From positions 32,204-96,203 of the forward strand of contig DARO01000004.1 of assembly GCA_002504405.1 (NCBI GenBank): a stretch of DNA of 64,000 bases. Direction: 5' to 3'. Below the pieces are notes generated by a model. It had not been told where the DNA came from. It was given only the letters and a program-made list of their open reading frames with translations, and ran no database searches. This document shows positions 25,423 through 33,865 of the stretch, one piece after another. Origin of the DNA: Methanomassiliicoccaceae archaeon UBA71 (GTDB lineage: Archaea > Thermoplasmatota > Thermoplasmata > Methanomassiliicoccales > Methanomethylophilaceae). The translations under genes were made by a program, and so were the position numbers. Each line of letters begins with the position of its first letter. The first letter of the stretch is position 1.

Positions 25423-25836
25423 ATGCGCATGAAGGACGACACGGGACTGAAGAGGATGTTCTCGGTCCTGAGGAAGTACGACGACGGAGTCATCAGGACG
25501 GTGGCGGCCAGGAAGAAGCTGGAGATCGCCGAACTGGATGCAGAGCTCAACGGGAAGGAGCCGACCAGGGAGCAGAAGATGCTCCGCCAGTACCTGGACG
25601 AGGACAGGATCGTCTACGAGACGGTGGCGTTCCTGCTTTCGGTCCCGGAGGAGGACTTCGAGAAGACCGTCGACGAGATAGGGCCGGCCATGAAAGTGGA
25701 GTTCGAGCCCGTCGCCCGTTCTGTCATGGACAAGTACAGGCGCGGCCTCTCGGACCTGGACCTCAGGATGGAGGACAGGGCGGCAGGATACGTGGACGAC
25801 ATACTGGGGATCGTGAACGGAAGCTGCACATACTGA
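25423..25836 (+). CDS. Hypothetical acidic helical protein
   Basis: 137 residues, highly charged (Asp, Glu, Arg, Lys), with no membrane segment and no recognisable motif; probably all-helical. ATG candidates lie at 25423 and 25429. It is flanked by the adk terminator and a convergent regulator gene. Its function cannot be inferred. The codon bias fits neighbouring genes, so it is probably expressed. Confidence 0.6.
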   Translation: MRMKDDTGLKRMFSVLRKYDDGVIRTVAARKKLEIAELDAELNGKEPTREQKMLRQYLDEDRIVYETVAFLLSVPEEDFEKTVDEIGPAMKVEFEPVARSVMDKYRRGLSDLDLRMEDRAAGYVDDILGIVNGSCTY

Positions 25837-25864
25837 CCCGAGGGCTCTGGGCGATAGGTGCGGG

Positions 25865-26152
25865 TCAGGAACTCATCCTAAGGTCTATCCTGCTCAGAGC
25901 CTCGGCCACCTCACGGCCAACATCAGTCAGCACTATCCTGAGGTGGGTGCCGCCATCCAGCGGCTCCAGCATGAGGAGGCCCGCGGATTCCATCATCTCG
26001 AGTTTCTCAGGCATCCGGGGGTTGCGTGACACGTCCCTGTACAGATCGGATTTCCTGCATCCGTTGTTCTCCAGCAGATAGAGCATGACCGATATCGCAT
26101 GCCTCTCCTCGAGGACCCTCACCCCGCTGCGCGAATGTGTGACCGTTTCCAT
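25865..26152 (-). CDS. Winged-helix transcription regulator
   Basis: 95 residues with an HTH layout: helix 1 ERHAISVMLYLLENNGCRKSDLYRDVS, recognition helix PRMPEKLEMMESAGLL, wing TDVGREVAEALSRID. It resembles archaeal DNA-binding winged-helix proteins such as the ArsR/PadR group. It is divergently arranged with another wHTH gene (26297-26590) over a 144-base region with inverted repeats. It probably controls its own promoter and that of its neighbour. Confidence 0.7.
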   Translation of the reverse strand: METVTHSRSGVRVLEERHAISVMLYLLENNGCRKSDLYRDVSRNPRMPEKLEMMESAGLLMLEPLDGGTHLRIVLTDVGREVAEALSRIDLRMSS

Positions 26153-26187
26153 GTAAGAACGTCCTCCGGTATGATGGGACTTACATT

Positions 26188-26203
26188 AAGGTATGTTTAC
26201 CTT
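26188..26203. promoter_or_regulatory. Inverted repeat in the divergent wHTH promoter region
   Basis: AAGGTA-TGTT-TACCTT, a perfect six-base half-site palindrome with a four-base centre. It lies between the two divergent regulator genes and is a likely operator. Confidence 0.6.
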
Positions 26204-26207
26204 TAAC

Positions 26208-26250
26208 TTCAACATATTCATTCTCATTGATAAAATGAATGTACGTTGAA
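26208..26250. promoter_or_regulatory. Nested inverted repeats in the divergent wHTH promoter region
   Basis: TTCAAC (26208-26213) pairs with GTTGAA (26245-26250), and inside it ATTCATT (26216-26222) pairs with AATGAAT (26234-26240). The AT-rich centre also looks like promoter DNA. This region is unusually AT-rich for the window. Confidence 0.5.
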
Positions 26251-26296
26251 AGGAATAAGACATGATACATTAACCAAAAAACATTACAATACCGGC

Positions 26297-26590
26297 ATGA
26301 GCACCCGTGCTGGTACACTCCTTGAGCAGAAGCACACAGTGGACCTCGTTTTGTTCATCCGCGACAAGGGGGAGATCAAGCTGACAGATTTCGACGAGAG
26401 GGGGTGGACCACCGTCAACAAGAGGCTCCGGTCCCTCGTCGAGGCAGGGGTGATATGCGAGAGACAGAGGCGCACGGGGAGGAACGTGACCCTGTATTCT
26501 CTGACTCGCAAGGGGCACATGATCGCGGACCATCTTCGCGACATAGACTCGATACTCTGCGGTGAAATCGACCTGGAAGGTCGGGAATAA
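26297..26590 (+). CDS. Winged-helix transcription regulator (small)
   Basis: 97 residues with an HTH: EQKHTVDLVLFIRDKGEIKLTDF, recognition segment TTVNKRLRSLVEAGVI, wing LYSLTRKGHMIADHLRDID. The chain is divergent from the similar-sized regulator at 25865. The ATG at 26297 is chosen because the longer frame starts with TTG (26246) inside the operator region. It ends with TAA shortly before tRNA-Gln. Confidence 0.7.
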   Translation: MSTRAGTLLEQKHTVDLVLFIRDKGEIKLTDFDERGWTTVNKRLRSLVEAGVICERQRRTGRNVTLYSLTRKGHMIADHLRDIDSILCGEIDLEGRE

Positions 26591-26653
26591 GGCCCTCCGC
26601 CGAATCCTCCATACGATATGTTTAATAACCATGACGGAATCGGTGTCTCCAAC

Positions 26654-26729
26654 AGCCTCGTAGTGTAGCGGTCAATCATGCGGGACTCTGGATCCTGCGA
26701 CCTCAGTTCGAATCTGAGCGAGGCTACCA
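26654..26729 (+). tRNA. tRNA-Gln (anticodon CTG)
   Basis: A 76-base cloverleaf with encoded CCA. Acceptor AGCCTCG/CGAGGCT, anticodon loop CTCTGGA (CTG), T arm CTCAG-TTCGAAT-CTGAG. The A1-U72 pair matches archaeal glutamine tRNAs, which are charged through glutamylation and amidation. A TATA-like TTTAATAACC lies about 25 bases upstream. Confidence 0.96.
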
Positions 26730-26805
26730 CTTCTCACACCCTTCTCCGTTCAATGATGAACAACTATTATACCAACTTCCCGATACGGTAGCCAGAGGTT
26801 TAACC

Positions 26806-27963
26806 ATGATCAGCAGAGACGAGGTTCTCGGCAACCTGGAGAAGTACAACCTCGCGGATGCCAAGATCGGAGTGGTGGCATCCCACTCCGCGCTGGACAC
26901 CTGCGACGGTGCCATCTCCGAGGGATTCAGGACCGTGGCTGTATGCCAGCAGGGCAGGGACGCCACGTTCTCCAAGTACTTCAGGGCACAGAGGGACCCC
27001 CAGGGCAACATCGTCAGGGGAGTCGTCGACGAGCCCGTCGTCCTTGACAAGTTCAGCAGCATACTGAAACCCGAGGTCCAGAGGAGCCTCATGGACAAGA
27101 ACGTCCTCTTCGTCCCCAACAGGTCCTTCGTGTCCTACTGCGGCATCGACGCTGTGGAGAACGACTTCGCAATGCCCATGGTGGGCAGCAGGAACCTGCT
27201 CAGGTCCGAGGAGAGAGGGGACGAGAGGGACTACTACTGGCTCCTTGAGCAGGCCGGAATGCCCTTCCCCAAGAAGGTCGCCAAGCCTGAGGACATTGAC
27301 GGGCTCACCATCGTCAAGGTCCACCACAAGGTGAAGAAGCTCGAGAGGGGCTTCTTCACTGCCAAGGACTACGACCAGTTCGTCGAGAAATCCGATGAGC
27401 TGATCAGGCAGGGCGTCATCGAGGAGAACTTCCTCGAGCACGCCAGGATGGAGCAGTACATCATCGGCCCCGTCTTCAACCTGGACTTCTTCTACTCCCC
27501 CCTGGAGGAGAAGGGCGAGAGAATCGAGCTGCTCGGGGTCGACTGGAGGTTCGAGAGCTCCCTGGACGGGTACTGCAGGCTCCCCGGCAAGCAGCAGGTG
27601 GAGCTCGAGAACGACGGGATCATCCCGGAGTACACGGTCTGCGGTCACAACTCCGCGACGCTCAGGGAATCGCTTCTTGACAAGGCGTTCGAACTGGCCG
27701 AGAAGTACGTCGCGGCCACGAAGAAGTTCTACGATCCCGGGATCATCGGGCCCTTCTGCCTGCAGACCTGCGTGGACAAGGACCTCAACTTCTACATATA
27801 CGACGTCGCACCCCGCATCGGCGGCGGAACCAACGTCCACATGTCCGTGGGACACCCCTACGGGAACACCCTCTGGAGGAAGGAGATGTCCTCGGGAAGG
27901 AGGCTCTCCATGGAGATCCGCAGGGCCATCGAGCAGGAGCGCATCGAGGAGATCATCACCTGA
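26806..27963 (+). CDS. purP: FAICAR synthetase (5-formaminoimidazole-4-carboxamide ribonucleotide synthetase)
   Basis: 385 residues. An archaeal ATP-grasp enzyme that makes FAICAR from AICAR and formate, replacing the formyl-folate step of bacterial purine synthesis. The N-terminus (VVASHSALDTCDGAISEGF) and the ATP-grasp end (DVAPRIGGGTNVHMSVGHPYG) are typical. It is followed at once by an exported protein gene with only a 3-base gap. Confidence 0.95.
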   Translation: MISRDEVLGNLEKYNLADAKIGVVASHSALDTCDGAISEGFRTVAVCQQGRDATFSKYFRAQRDPQGNIVRGVVDEPVVLDKFSSILKPEVQRSLMDKNVLFVPNRSFVSYCGIDAVENDFAMPMVGSRNLLRSEERGDERDYYWLLEQAGMPFPKKVAKPEDIDGLTIVKVHHKVKKLERGFFTAKDYDQFVEKSDELIRQGVIEENFLEHARMEQYIIGPVFNLDFFYSPLEEKGERIELLGVDWRFESSLDGYCRLPGKQQVELENDGIIPEYTVCGHNSATLRESLLDKAFELAEKYVAATKKFYDPGIIGPFCLQTCVDKDLNFYIYDVAPRIGGGTNVHMSVGHPYGNTLWRKEMSSGRRLSMEIRRAIEQERIEEIIT

Positions 27964-27966
27964 GGA

Positions 27967-28596
27967 ATGCGCATGAAGGGAAGATACGCGCTTGCAATCC
28001 TGGCCGCCCTGGCACTGGCCGTCTGCATGATCCCCGCCGACACCGACGGGGCGACCATCGACAACTCCCAGAGGACCTTCGAATTCGATAACCTCAACGG
28101 CGGCACCATATGGTTCATCGTCGACAACAGCAGCGGATCCAGCTTCGAGATGACCGTAACGGTCACCGAGGGAAGCAAGACCGTCGCGACGCAGAGCTAC
28201 AGCGTCCCCGCTGGTGACTCCAGCTACAGGGTGGAGGTCAGCATGCCGGGGTTCACCTCCGAGGGCACGCACACCCTGACCGTGTCCTGCACCACGGATC
28301 CCTCCGGCCAGTTCACCACCAGCTCGTTCAACGTCACCGTGAACGTCGAGAAGAACATCCTGTCGAACTGGGCGCTCTACCTCGTGATAGCGGTCATCGT
28401 CATAGTCATCGCGATATTCGCCTACCTCAAGATCCGCGACACCCCGAAGAACAAGCCGGAGATGACGTTCGAGCAGCTCGAGGCTCTGAGGAAGCAGGAG
28501 ATGGCCGAGAAGAGCCAGAAGAAGCAGAAGAGCTCTACGGGGCCCTCGACCGAGAGGAAGAGGTACCTGGAGAGCAAGAAGAAGGGCAAGGAGTGA
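27967..28596 (+). CDS. Exported, membrane-anchored beta-sandwich protein
   Basis: 209 residues: an N-terminal signal peptide (about residues 3-29, ending near TDGATI), a Ser/Thr-rich beta-sandwich-like region (about 30-130), a single membrane helix near residues 138-157, then a strongly basic cytoplasmic tail with repeated KK and KKQKSS. It resembles archaeal surface proteins with a CARDB-like fold. Function unknown. The terminator pair at 28605-28670 follows. Confidence 0.7.
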   Translation: MRMKGRYALAILAALALAVCMIPADTDGATIDNSQRTFEFDNLNGGTIWFIVDNSSGSSFEMTVTVTEGSKTVATQSYSVPAGDSSYRVEVSMPGFTSEGTHTLTVSCTTDPSGQFTTSSFNVTVNVEKNILSNWALYLVIAVIVIVIAIFAYLKIRDTPKNKPEMTFEQLEALRKQEMAEKSQKKQKSSTGPSTERKRYLESKKKGKE

Positions 28597-28604
28597 GCCC
28601 TCCC

Positions 28605-28670
28605 GGCGGGGCCTCCCCGCCATTAAACCCGTTCGATTATGAAAGACCGGGGCGGGCGAACGCCCGTCCC
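28605..28670. terminator. Double hairpin between convergent genes
   Basis: Two stems, GGCGGGG-CCT-CCCCGCC (28605-28621) and GGGGCGGGCG-AA-CGCCCGTCCC (about 28649-28670), lie between the exported-protein gene and the acetyltransferase. They may stop transcripts from both sides. Confidence 0.5.
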
Positions 28671-28681
28671 GAGTTACGCCC

Positions 28682-29179
28682 TCAGATCCTGAGAGCGGGA
28701 TCCCTGAGGTCCAGGAGCGCGACCTCGCGCCTGTCCATGAAGAACCCCAGCTTCTTGTAGAGTAGGATGGAAGGTGCGTTGTCCGGCTGGATCATGGCAT
28801 GTGCGACGGTGGCGCCCTTCTCGCGACCGAGCCTGACGCACTCCCGGAGCAGCTTGTACCCGATCATGTTCCTGCGGAAGTATGGGTGGACACCCATGTT
28901 CTCTATCCACAGGAGGTTGTCCTCATCGCAGATATGGTGGAGCATCTGAGCGAATATGAACCCGACGATCTCTCCATCCTCCTCGGCCACGAGGCTGAGG
29001 CCGCTGTCAAGGTACGCCTTGAAATGGTTCCTGCTGCTGGCGCCGAGGTTGTCCTTCCAGTCCTGCGGGAGGTCCTCCCACCTGTTCTCCAGCGTCGCGG
29101 CGAAGTACTCGCGTACACAGGATATCTCCAGGTCGCGGACGCCCTCTATGTCCTTGATCCTGACCGGGCGTATCTCCAT
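28682..29179 (-). CDS. GNAT-family N-acetyltransferase
   Basis: 165 residues with the acetyl-CoA motif VHPYFRRNMIGYKLLRECVRLG and the C-terminal NAPSILLYKKLGF, as in the RimI group. It transfers an acetyl group to a protein N-terminus or a small molecule. The ATG at 29179 begins three bases after the argS stop, so it is coexpressed with argS. The substrate is not known. Confidence 0.85.
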   Translation of the reverse strand: MEIRPVRIKDIEGVRDLEISCVREYFAATLENRWEDLPQDWKDNLGASSRNHFKAYLDSGLSLVAEEDGEIVGFIFAQMLHHICDEDNLLWIENMGVHPYFRRNMIGYKLLRECVRLGREKGATVAHAMIQPDNAPSILLYKKLGFFMDRREVALLDLRDPALRI

Positions 29180-29181
29180 GC

Positions 29182-30945
29182 TCACATCTCCTCTGGAGCA
29201 CCCATGCCGAGGCAGTCCAGGACATCGGCGAGGACATCCCTCGTGCATTCCACCAGGGTCAGCCTCGCGTCCCTGCGTGGCCCAGCGTCCAGGACGGACA
29301 CGGCCGCGTAGAACTGGTTGAATGCCACCGCCAGCTCATGCCCGTAGGCAGGGAGGACATGGATCCTCTTGGCATCCCCGGCCTCCTTGATGACCTCGCC
29401 GTACCTTGCCAGCTTCTTGACCAGGTTGATCTCGGAGGGGTCGCATAGCTTGGACGGGTCGGTGTCCCTCTGGAATTCCCCGGCCTTCCTCAGCATGCTG
29501 CACGCCCTCGCATGAACGTACTGTAGGTACGGGCCTGAGTTGCCGTCGAAGTTCAGCGCCTCGCTCCATTTGAACACGAGCTGCTTCTCGGGCTGGACGC
29601 GGACGATGTTGTACCTGATGGCCCCGATTCCGACTGTCCATGCGATCTCCCTCATCCTCTCCTCGGTCATCTCGACCTTCCTGGTCTCCAGCCTGGACCT
29701 CACCTCGTCGTAGGCGTGGGCAACTGCCTCGTCGATGAGGTCGTCCAGATAGACGACCACACCCTTCCTGGTCGACATCTTGCCCTCTGGGAGGGAGACG
29801 AACGAGTAGAAGAGAGGCTCCGGCATCTTGTCGTGTCCGAGGATCTCCAGCGCGCTGCAGAGCTGTTTCGAGCCCAGCTTCTGGTCCTCGCCCAGGACGT
29901 CGATGACCCTGTCCGACCTTGAGAACTTGTTCAGATGGTAGGCCAGGTCGCGTGTGGTGTAGAGTGTCGTCCCGTCGGACCTCGTGAACGTGAACTTGGT
30001 GTTCTTCCCCTAGATCCCGAAGTCCTTGAGGTCGATGTACCAGGCGCCGTCCTCCGTCTGGCCGGAATACGGAGTCACCTTGAGCCTCTCGACGACATCC
30101 CTTGCGGAACCGTCGGCGATGAAGCCGGACTCCCAGGTGTACCTGTCGAGGCTGACGTTGATGTTGGAGAGGGTCTCCTTGAGTCCGCCCAGCATGGCCT
30201 CGGCGGTCCTGCGGACTGTGCCTATAACCTCCTGGTCTCCGGCCTCGAACCTGCGCAGCATGTCCGCGATCTCCTCCTGGACCTCGGGCTCCGACTCCAT
30301 CCTCTTGTTGGCGACACGGTACTTCGCCACCAGCCTGTGATCGGTCTTGTCCCTCTCCTTCTCGTGTCCGGCGTTCCTCGCGTGCTCCTCCGCCTCTGCA
30401 TCGGCGACGTCGTCGGGGACGTTCTCCACCCCCCATGTCAGGATGACGACCTGCTTCCCCACGTCGTTGACGTAGTACTCCGTGGTGACATCGTGTCCGC
30501 ATCTCTTGAGGCATCTGGCGAGGGTGTCGCCTATGATGGGGTTCCTTGCCCTGCCCACATGTATCGGCCCGGTGGGGTTGGTGGATGTGTGCTCCACGTT
30601 CACCCTCAAGCCTGTTGCGGGAGCCCTGAAATCCCCGTCGCTTGCGATTATGTCATCGAGTACCCCTTTGACAAGCGCTCCCCCGTCCATGCAGAAATTG
30701 AGGTACCCGTTGACGGAGGTCACCGATGCGACGAGCCCCGAGGGCTGTATGGCCGAGGCGAGCTCGTCGGCGATGGCCTGGGGCGCCTTCCTCAGGGCCT
30801 TGGACATCGTGAAGCAGGGCACGGCCAGGTCGGCGGTGTCCACTGAAGGGAGCTCGGTGACGAAATCGATGTCCGCGCCCATGCCCTTCAGTGCGTCCGA
30901 GACCTTGGAGCGTACCTCCTCCTCGAATTGGTTCATTATCGTCAT
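29182..30945 (-). CDS. argS: Arginyl-tRNA synthetase, with one in-frame UAG codon
   Basis: Read as a single chain with the TAG at 30010-30012 as a sense codon, the gene encodes about 587 residues. The HIGH-type HVGR is at residues 129-132, the KMSKS-type KMSTR at about 389-393, and the C-terminal anticodon-binding domain has RVQPEKQLVF. The UAG lies at residue 312 between LKDFGI and GKNTKFTFTRSDGT, in the catalytic domain, and both flanks match archaeal ArgRS. No other frame joins the parts and no start codon or SD fits a second gene. In this lineage UAG can be pyrrolysine; a sequencing error or damaged copy are the alternatives. It begins 5 bases after the prf1 stop. Confidence 0.9.
30010..30012 (-). 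other. In-frame TAG inside argS (candidate pyrrolysine or readthrough codon)
   Basis: On the minus strand the codons read GAC TTC GGG ATC TAG GGG AAG AAC. Upstream and downstream parts are colinear ArgRS sequence, so TAG is the only interruption. No hairpin beyond short ones is obvious directly after it. The neighbouring codon pattern is unchanged. Confidence 0.9.
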
Positions 30946-30949
30946 GTTA

Positions 30950-32185
30950 TCACACCTTGTACCTGAGGATCGCGGCTATGCCGCCGAAGGCCTTCAGAAG
31001 CATGTCCCCCTCCTCCGAATCCGGGGAGATGATCTGCACGCGGGTGTTGAACGCATCCGCCCTCAGGAAGAAATCGTCGATGAGGTCCTCGTCCTTGACG
31101 ACGGTGGTGTTGGCCCCGCACTCGGGACACGGGATCCTTTCGTCAGCGTTCTTGACTGTGAGCTCGTGGACGTGTCCGGAGAGGCACTGCACGGTGACCC
31201 TCCTCTTGCTGAGGCTCTCGGAGACCAGAAGGACGTCCACAGCACCCATGTCCGTGGCCTGGCGTACCTCCTCCTCCCCATAGCAGGAAAGGCCGCCGTC
31301 GGCCTTCCTGATCTCGGTGAAGAGCCTCTGCATGAACTCCTTCTCCTTGGTGAGCTGCATGTCTGTGATGATGTCCTTCGCGTTCTCCACGAGCTCCCTC
31401 AGGCCGGACTCGTCCGTGTACCCGGTATCCACCAGGGGCGTGACGACCTTCTTCCTCAGCTCATGGTGGAGGTACTCCTCCTTGACGAAGAAGTCCTTCG
31501 TTGCTCCGGGACCGCCTATGAGGATTCCGAGAAGCTCCGGCCTGTCCAGGAACACCTCCGTGGCGTTGTCGGCGACCTTCTTGAAGAACTCGTGGGCGGC
31601 GATCTCGATCAGCCTCTCGAAACGGACGGATGACTGACCTCCCTGGTGGTGCTTGCTAGGAACCAGCGAGTCGAAGTGCTTCAGGACCTGGATCCTGCTC
31701 CCGGAGAGGAGCCCGAGGGTCGCCTCCGACCTGTCTATGGTGATGAGCCCGTAGCACTTCTTGTCCAGAAGCATGGACTCCAGCGGCTCCGTGAAGAATG
31801 TGGAGTCGCACCTGTACAGGAACGCTGTTATGGGTTCGGGAGGGTTGATGACGTACTGGACCATCTTGGTCTGGTCCCCCGCCCTGGGAACCTCCCCGCA
31901 GAATATGACTACGCCGTTCTCCGGCGGTGATTTGTAGGTTTTGAGTCGAGCAGCGATGGAGTCGATGGCGCTCTGGACGTTCTTCATGGTCGTCTTCGAC
32001 TTGATGTTGGACGCCTGAGACTGCTCGCTCCTGAGATACGCCATGACATCGGAGATCTGCTTGGATCCGGGAACGTACACGGAGATGAGCTCCGTGCCCC
32101 TTCCCCTGTAGCTTGTGATCTCCTGCATGTCCTTCTTGAAATCGTATCTGGCTTTGTCCTCTGAATTGGTTTCTCCCATTGACAT
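30950..32185 (-). CDS. prf1: Peptide chain release factor aRF1
   Basis: About 411 residues with the stop-decoding motifs NIKS (60-63) and YxCxxxF (YRCDSTF, about 124-130), and the peptidyl-transferase GGQ (about 182-184). It also has a C-terminal zinc-binding CPECG and is a normal length. Archaea have one release factor that reads all three stops, so it would compete with any UAG-decoding tRNA. It starts at the ATG at 32185 (other starts at 32179). It lies directly before the UAG-containing argS in the same operon. Confidence 0.96.
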   Translation of the reverse strand: MSMGETNSEDKARYDFKKDMQEITSYRGRGTELISVYVPGSKQISDVMAYLRSEQSQASNIKSKTTMKNVQSAIDSIAARLKTYKSPPENGVVIFCGEVPRAGDQTKMVQYVINPPEPITAFLYRCDSTFFTEPLESMLLDKKCYGLITIDRSEATLGLLSGSRIQVLKHFDSLVPSKHHQGGQSSVRFERLIEIAAHEFFKKVADNATEVFLDRPELLGILIGGPGATKDFFVKEEYLHHELRKKVVTPLVDTGYTDESGLRELVENAKDIITDMQLTKEKEFMQRLFTEIRKADGGLSCYGEEEVRQATDMGAVDVLLVSESLSKRRVTVQCLSGHVHELTVKNADERIPCPECGANTTVVKDEDLIDDFFLRADAFNTRVQIISPDSEEGDMLLKAFGGIAAILRYKV

Positions 32186-32230
32186 CACCAATGTTTTTAT
32201 GTCAAGTGGGCTTGCATATTAAACATATTG

Positions 32231-32923
32231 GTGCGTGGTCTTACGGATAGCGTTGTTGTCTCTATCGGCGGGTCCATCCTCATTCCCGGGAACGATGATT
32301 CTGAATACATAGCCAGACTGGCCTCGATGCTCAGGGAGCTGTCCAAGGATGCCAGGATAGCGGTGGTCTGCGGAGGCGGCCGTACGGCAAGGTTCTACGC
32401 GGACATCGGGCGCGACCTCGGTGGCGACGACTACAAGCTGGACATCCTCGGGATCGGCGCCACAAGGCTCAACGCCCAGCTGCTGGCACTTGCCATGGGG
32501 GACATGCCGGACAGGGTTTCGGAGTCCCCCGAGGAGACCGCTGCTTCGGCCGCCCCCGGCAGGGTCGCCGTCATGGGCGGGACGGAACCGGGACACACGA
32601 CAGACGCCGTGGCGATGATGGTGGCATCGTGCATGGATGCGGACAGGGTCGTGAACGCGACTTCCGTCGACGCGGTCTACACCGATGACCCCCGCAAGAA
32701 CCCCGACGCCGTCAGGATACCCGAGATGACGATCGGCAGATTGGGGGAGATCGTGTACAAGGAGCACGGAGCCTCCAAATCCAGCGTCTTCGACCCCCTC
32801 GGAGTCAGGATCGCGGCCGAGAAGCATATCGACATCATGATCGTGGACGGCCGCAACCTCGAGGAGCTGCGCAAAGCCATCCTCGGACAGAGGTTCGACG
32901 GGACGTTCGTCAACTCACACTGA
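32231..32923 (+). CDS. pyrH: UMP kinase (archaeal type)
   Basis: 230 residues. The amino-acid kinase fold motif SIGGSIL is at the N-terminus, GGGRTARF and MGGTEPGHTTDAVA follow, all as in archaeal UMP kinases. It phosphorylates UMP for RNA synthesis. The start is GTG at 32231 or TTG at 32228, both in a short divergent promoter with prf1. The end overlaps the next gene by 14 bases. Confidence 0.93.
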   Translation: MRGLTDSVVVSIGGSILIPGNDDSEYIARLASMLRELSKDARIAVVCGGGRTARFYADIGRDLGGDDYKLDILGIGATRLNAQLLALAMGDMPDRVSESPEETAASAAPGRVAVMGGTEPGHTTDAVAMMVASCMDADRVVNATSVDAVYTDDPRKNPDAVRIPEMTIGRLGEIVYKEHGASKSSVFDPLGVRIAAEKHIDIMIVDGRNLEELRKAILGQRFDGTFVNSH

Positions 32924-33752
32924 GTTGCTCGAAGTCGGATGACGAAGGGGCATCGTACCCGGCCGACTCGACGAGCTCGGCGATCCTGCGCTCCATCGGC
33001 TTCTTCATGGACTTCTTGTGGATGTACACCTGGTCCGTGCCCGTGACACGGCAGGCATCCCCCAGCATGCGGAGGAACTCCTCGTCGTCTGCATCCTCGT
33101 ACTGGTAGAGGGGCAGCATGTGGCCGAAGTTCACCTTGTGGGTGAGCGCCACGTCGCTGAACCTCGGTGCATAGTGCCCTCCGCCCACACCGACCACCGT
33201 GGGATAGCCCTCGGCGGGATCCAGGTCCGATATGACCCTCGCCAGGGTCTCCGCGGAGACTGGATTGCCCCAGTGGCTCTCGTCGCTCCCTATCTCTATG
33301 TAGAACGTGGGCTTGTCCAGCCACGGTCCGTGATGGGTGACCTCGAAGCACACCTGGTTGCCCGGATCGGCGTTGTAGCGGGCGATCCTCCTGAGCGCAT
33401 CGGTCATCAGTGCCGGCGACGGCCTGACCAACGTCCTCTCCCTCCCGCCGAACTCATTGCCCTTGAAGTTCCCGATGGGATGGGCCGTTAGCGCTGGGCG
33501 GCCGCTCTTTGCGGAGTGCCTGGACATGACGATGACCTCATCGACTGCTATCCCGAACGACTCTGCCTGCTTATCCAGATCGTCGTGGCGCGTGTGCATG
33601 TCCTGTATGCTCATAATGTAGACGTCTCCGCGCCTGAGGTAGCTTATGCCGTCGAGGGACCCCATGTCCTCCCATTCGTGCATCCTAAGTAGGGCCGCCC
33701 TGATGTTGACGGAGGGCGGATCGGCTTCGCTGCAGACCAGTAGGCGGGACAT
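32910..33752 (-). CDS. dtdA: D-aminoacyl-tRNA deacylase, archaeal DTD2 type
   Basis: 280 residues. Motifs ALTAHPIGNF and THHGPWLDKPTFYIEIGS, with VGVGGGHYAP, match the GEK1/DTD2 family, which removes D-amino acids from tRNAs. It is unrelated in fold to bacterial DTD. It overlaps the convergent pyrH by 14 bases. Confidence 0.93.
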   Translation of the reverse strand: MSRLLVCSEADPPSVNIRAALLRMHEWEDMGSLDGISYLRRGDVYIMSIQDMHTRHDDLDKQAESFGIAVDEVIVMSRHSAKSGRPALTAHPIGNFKGNEFGGRERTLVRPSPALMTDALRRIARYNADPGNQVCFEVTHHGPWLDKPTFYIEIGSDESHWGNPVSAETLARVISDLDPAEGYPTVVGVGGGHYAPRFSDVALTHKVNFGHMLPLYQYEDADDEEFLRMLGDACRVTGTDQVYIHKKSMKKPMERRIAELVESAGYDAPSSSDFEQLSVS

Positions 33753-33865
33753 GGGCCCGTGATTCCTGAAGCGGGTATTAACCGTTTCCAGGATGATAGG
33801 TCGAAAGAGTATCTAGCATAGAATGTCAGAACATCGCTTTATTGGGACAACACAAGGCACGACCC

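Noticed and set aside
29182..30009. Reading the 3' half of argS as a separate short gene
   Set aside because: Lacks a start and SD at the right place and both parts are colinear halves of one enzyme; the UAG explanation is simpler.
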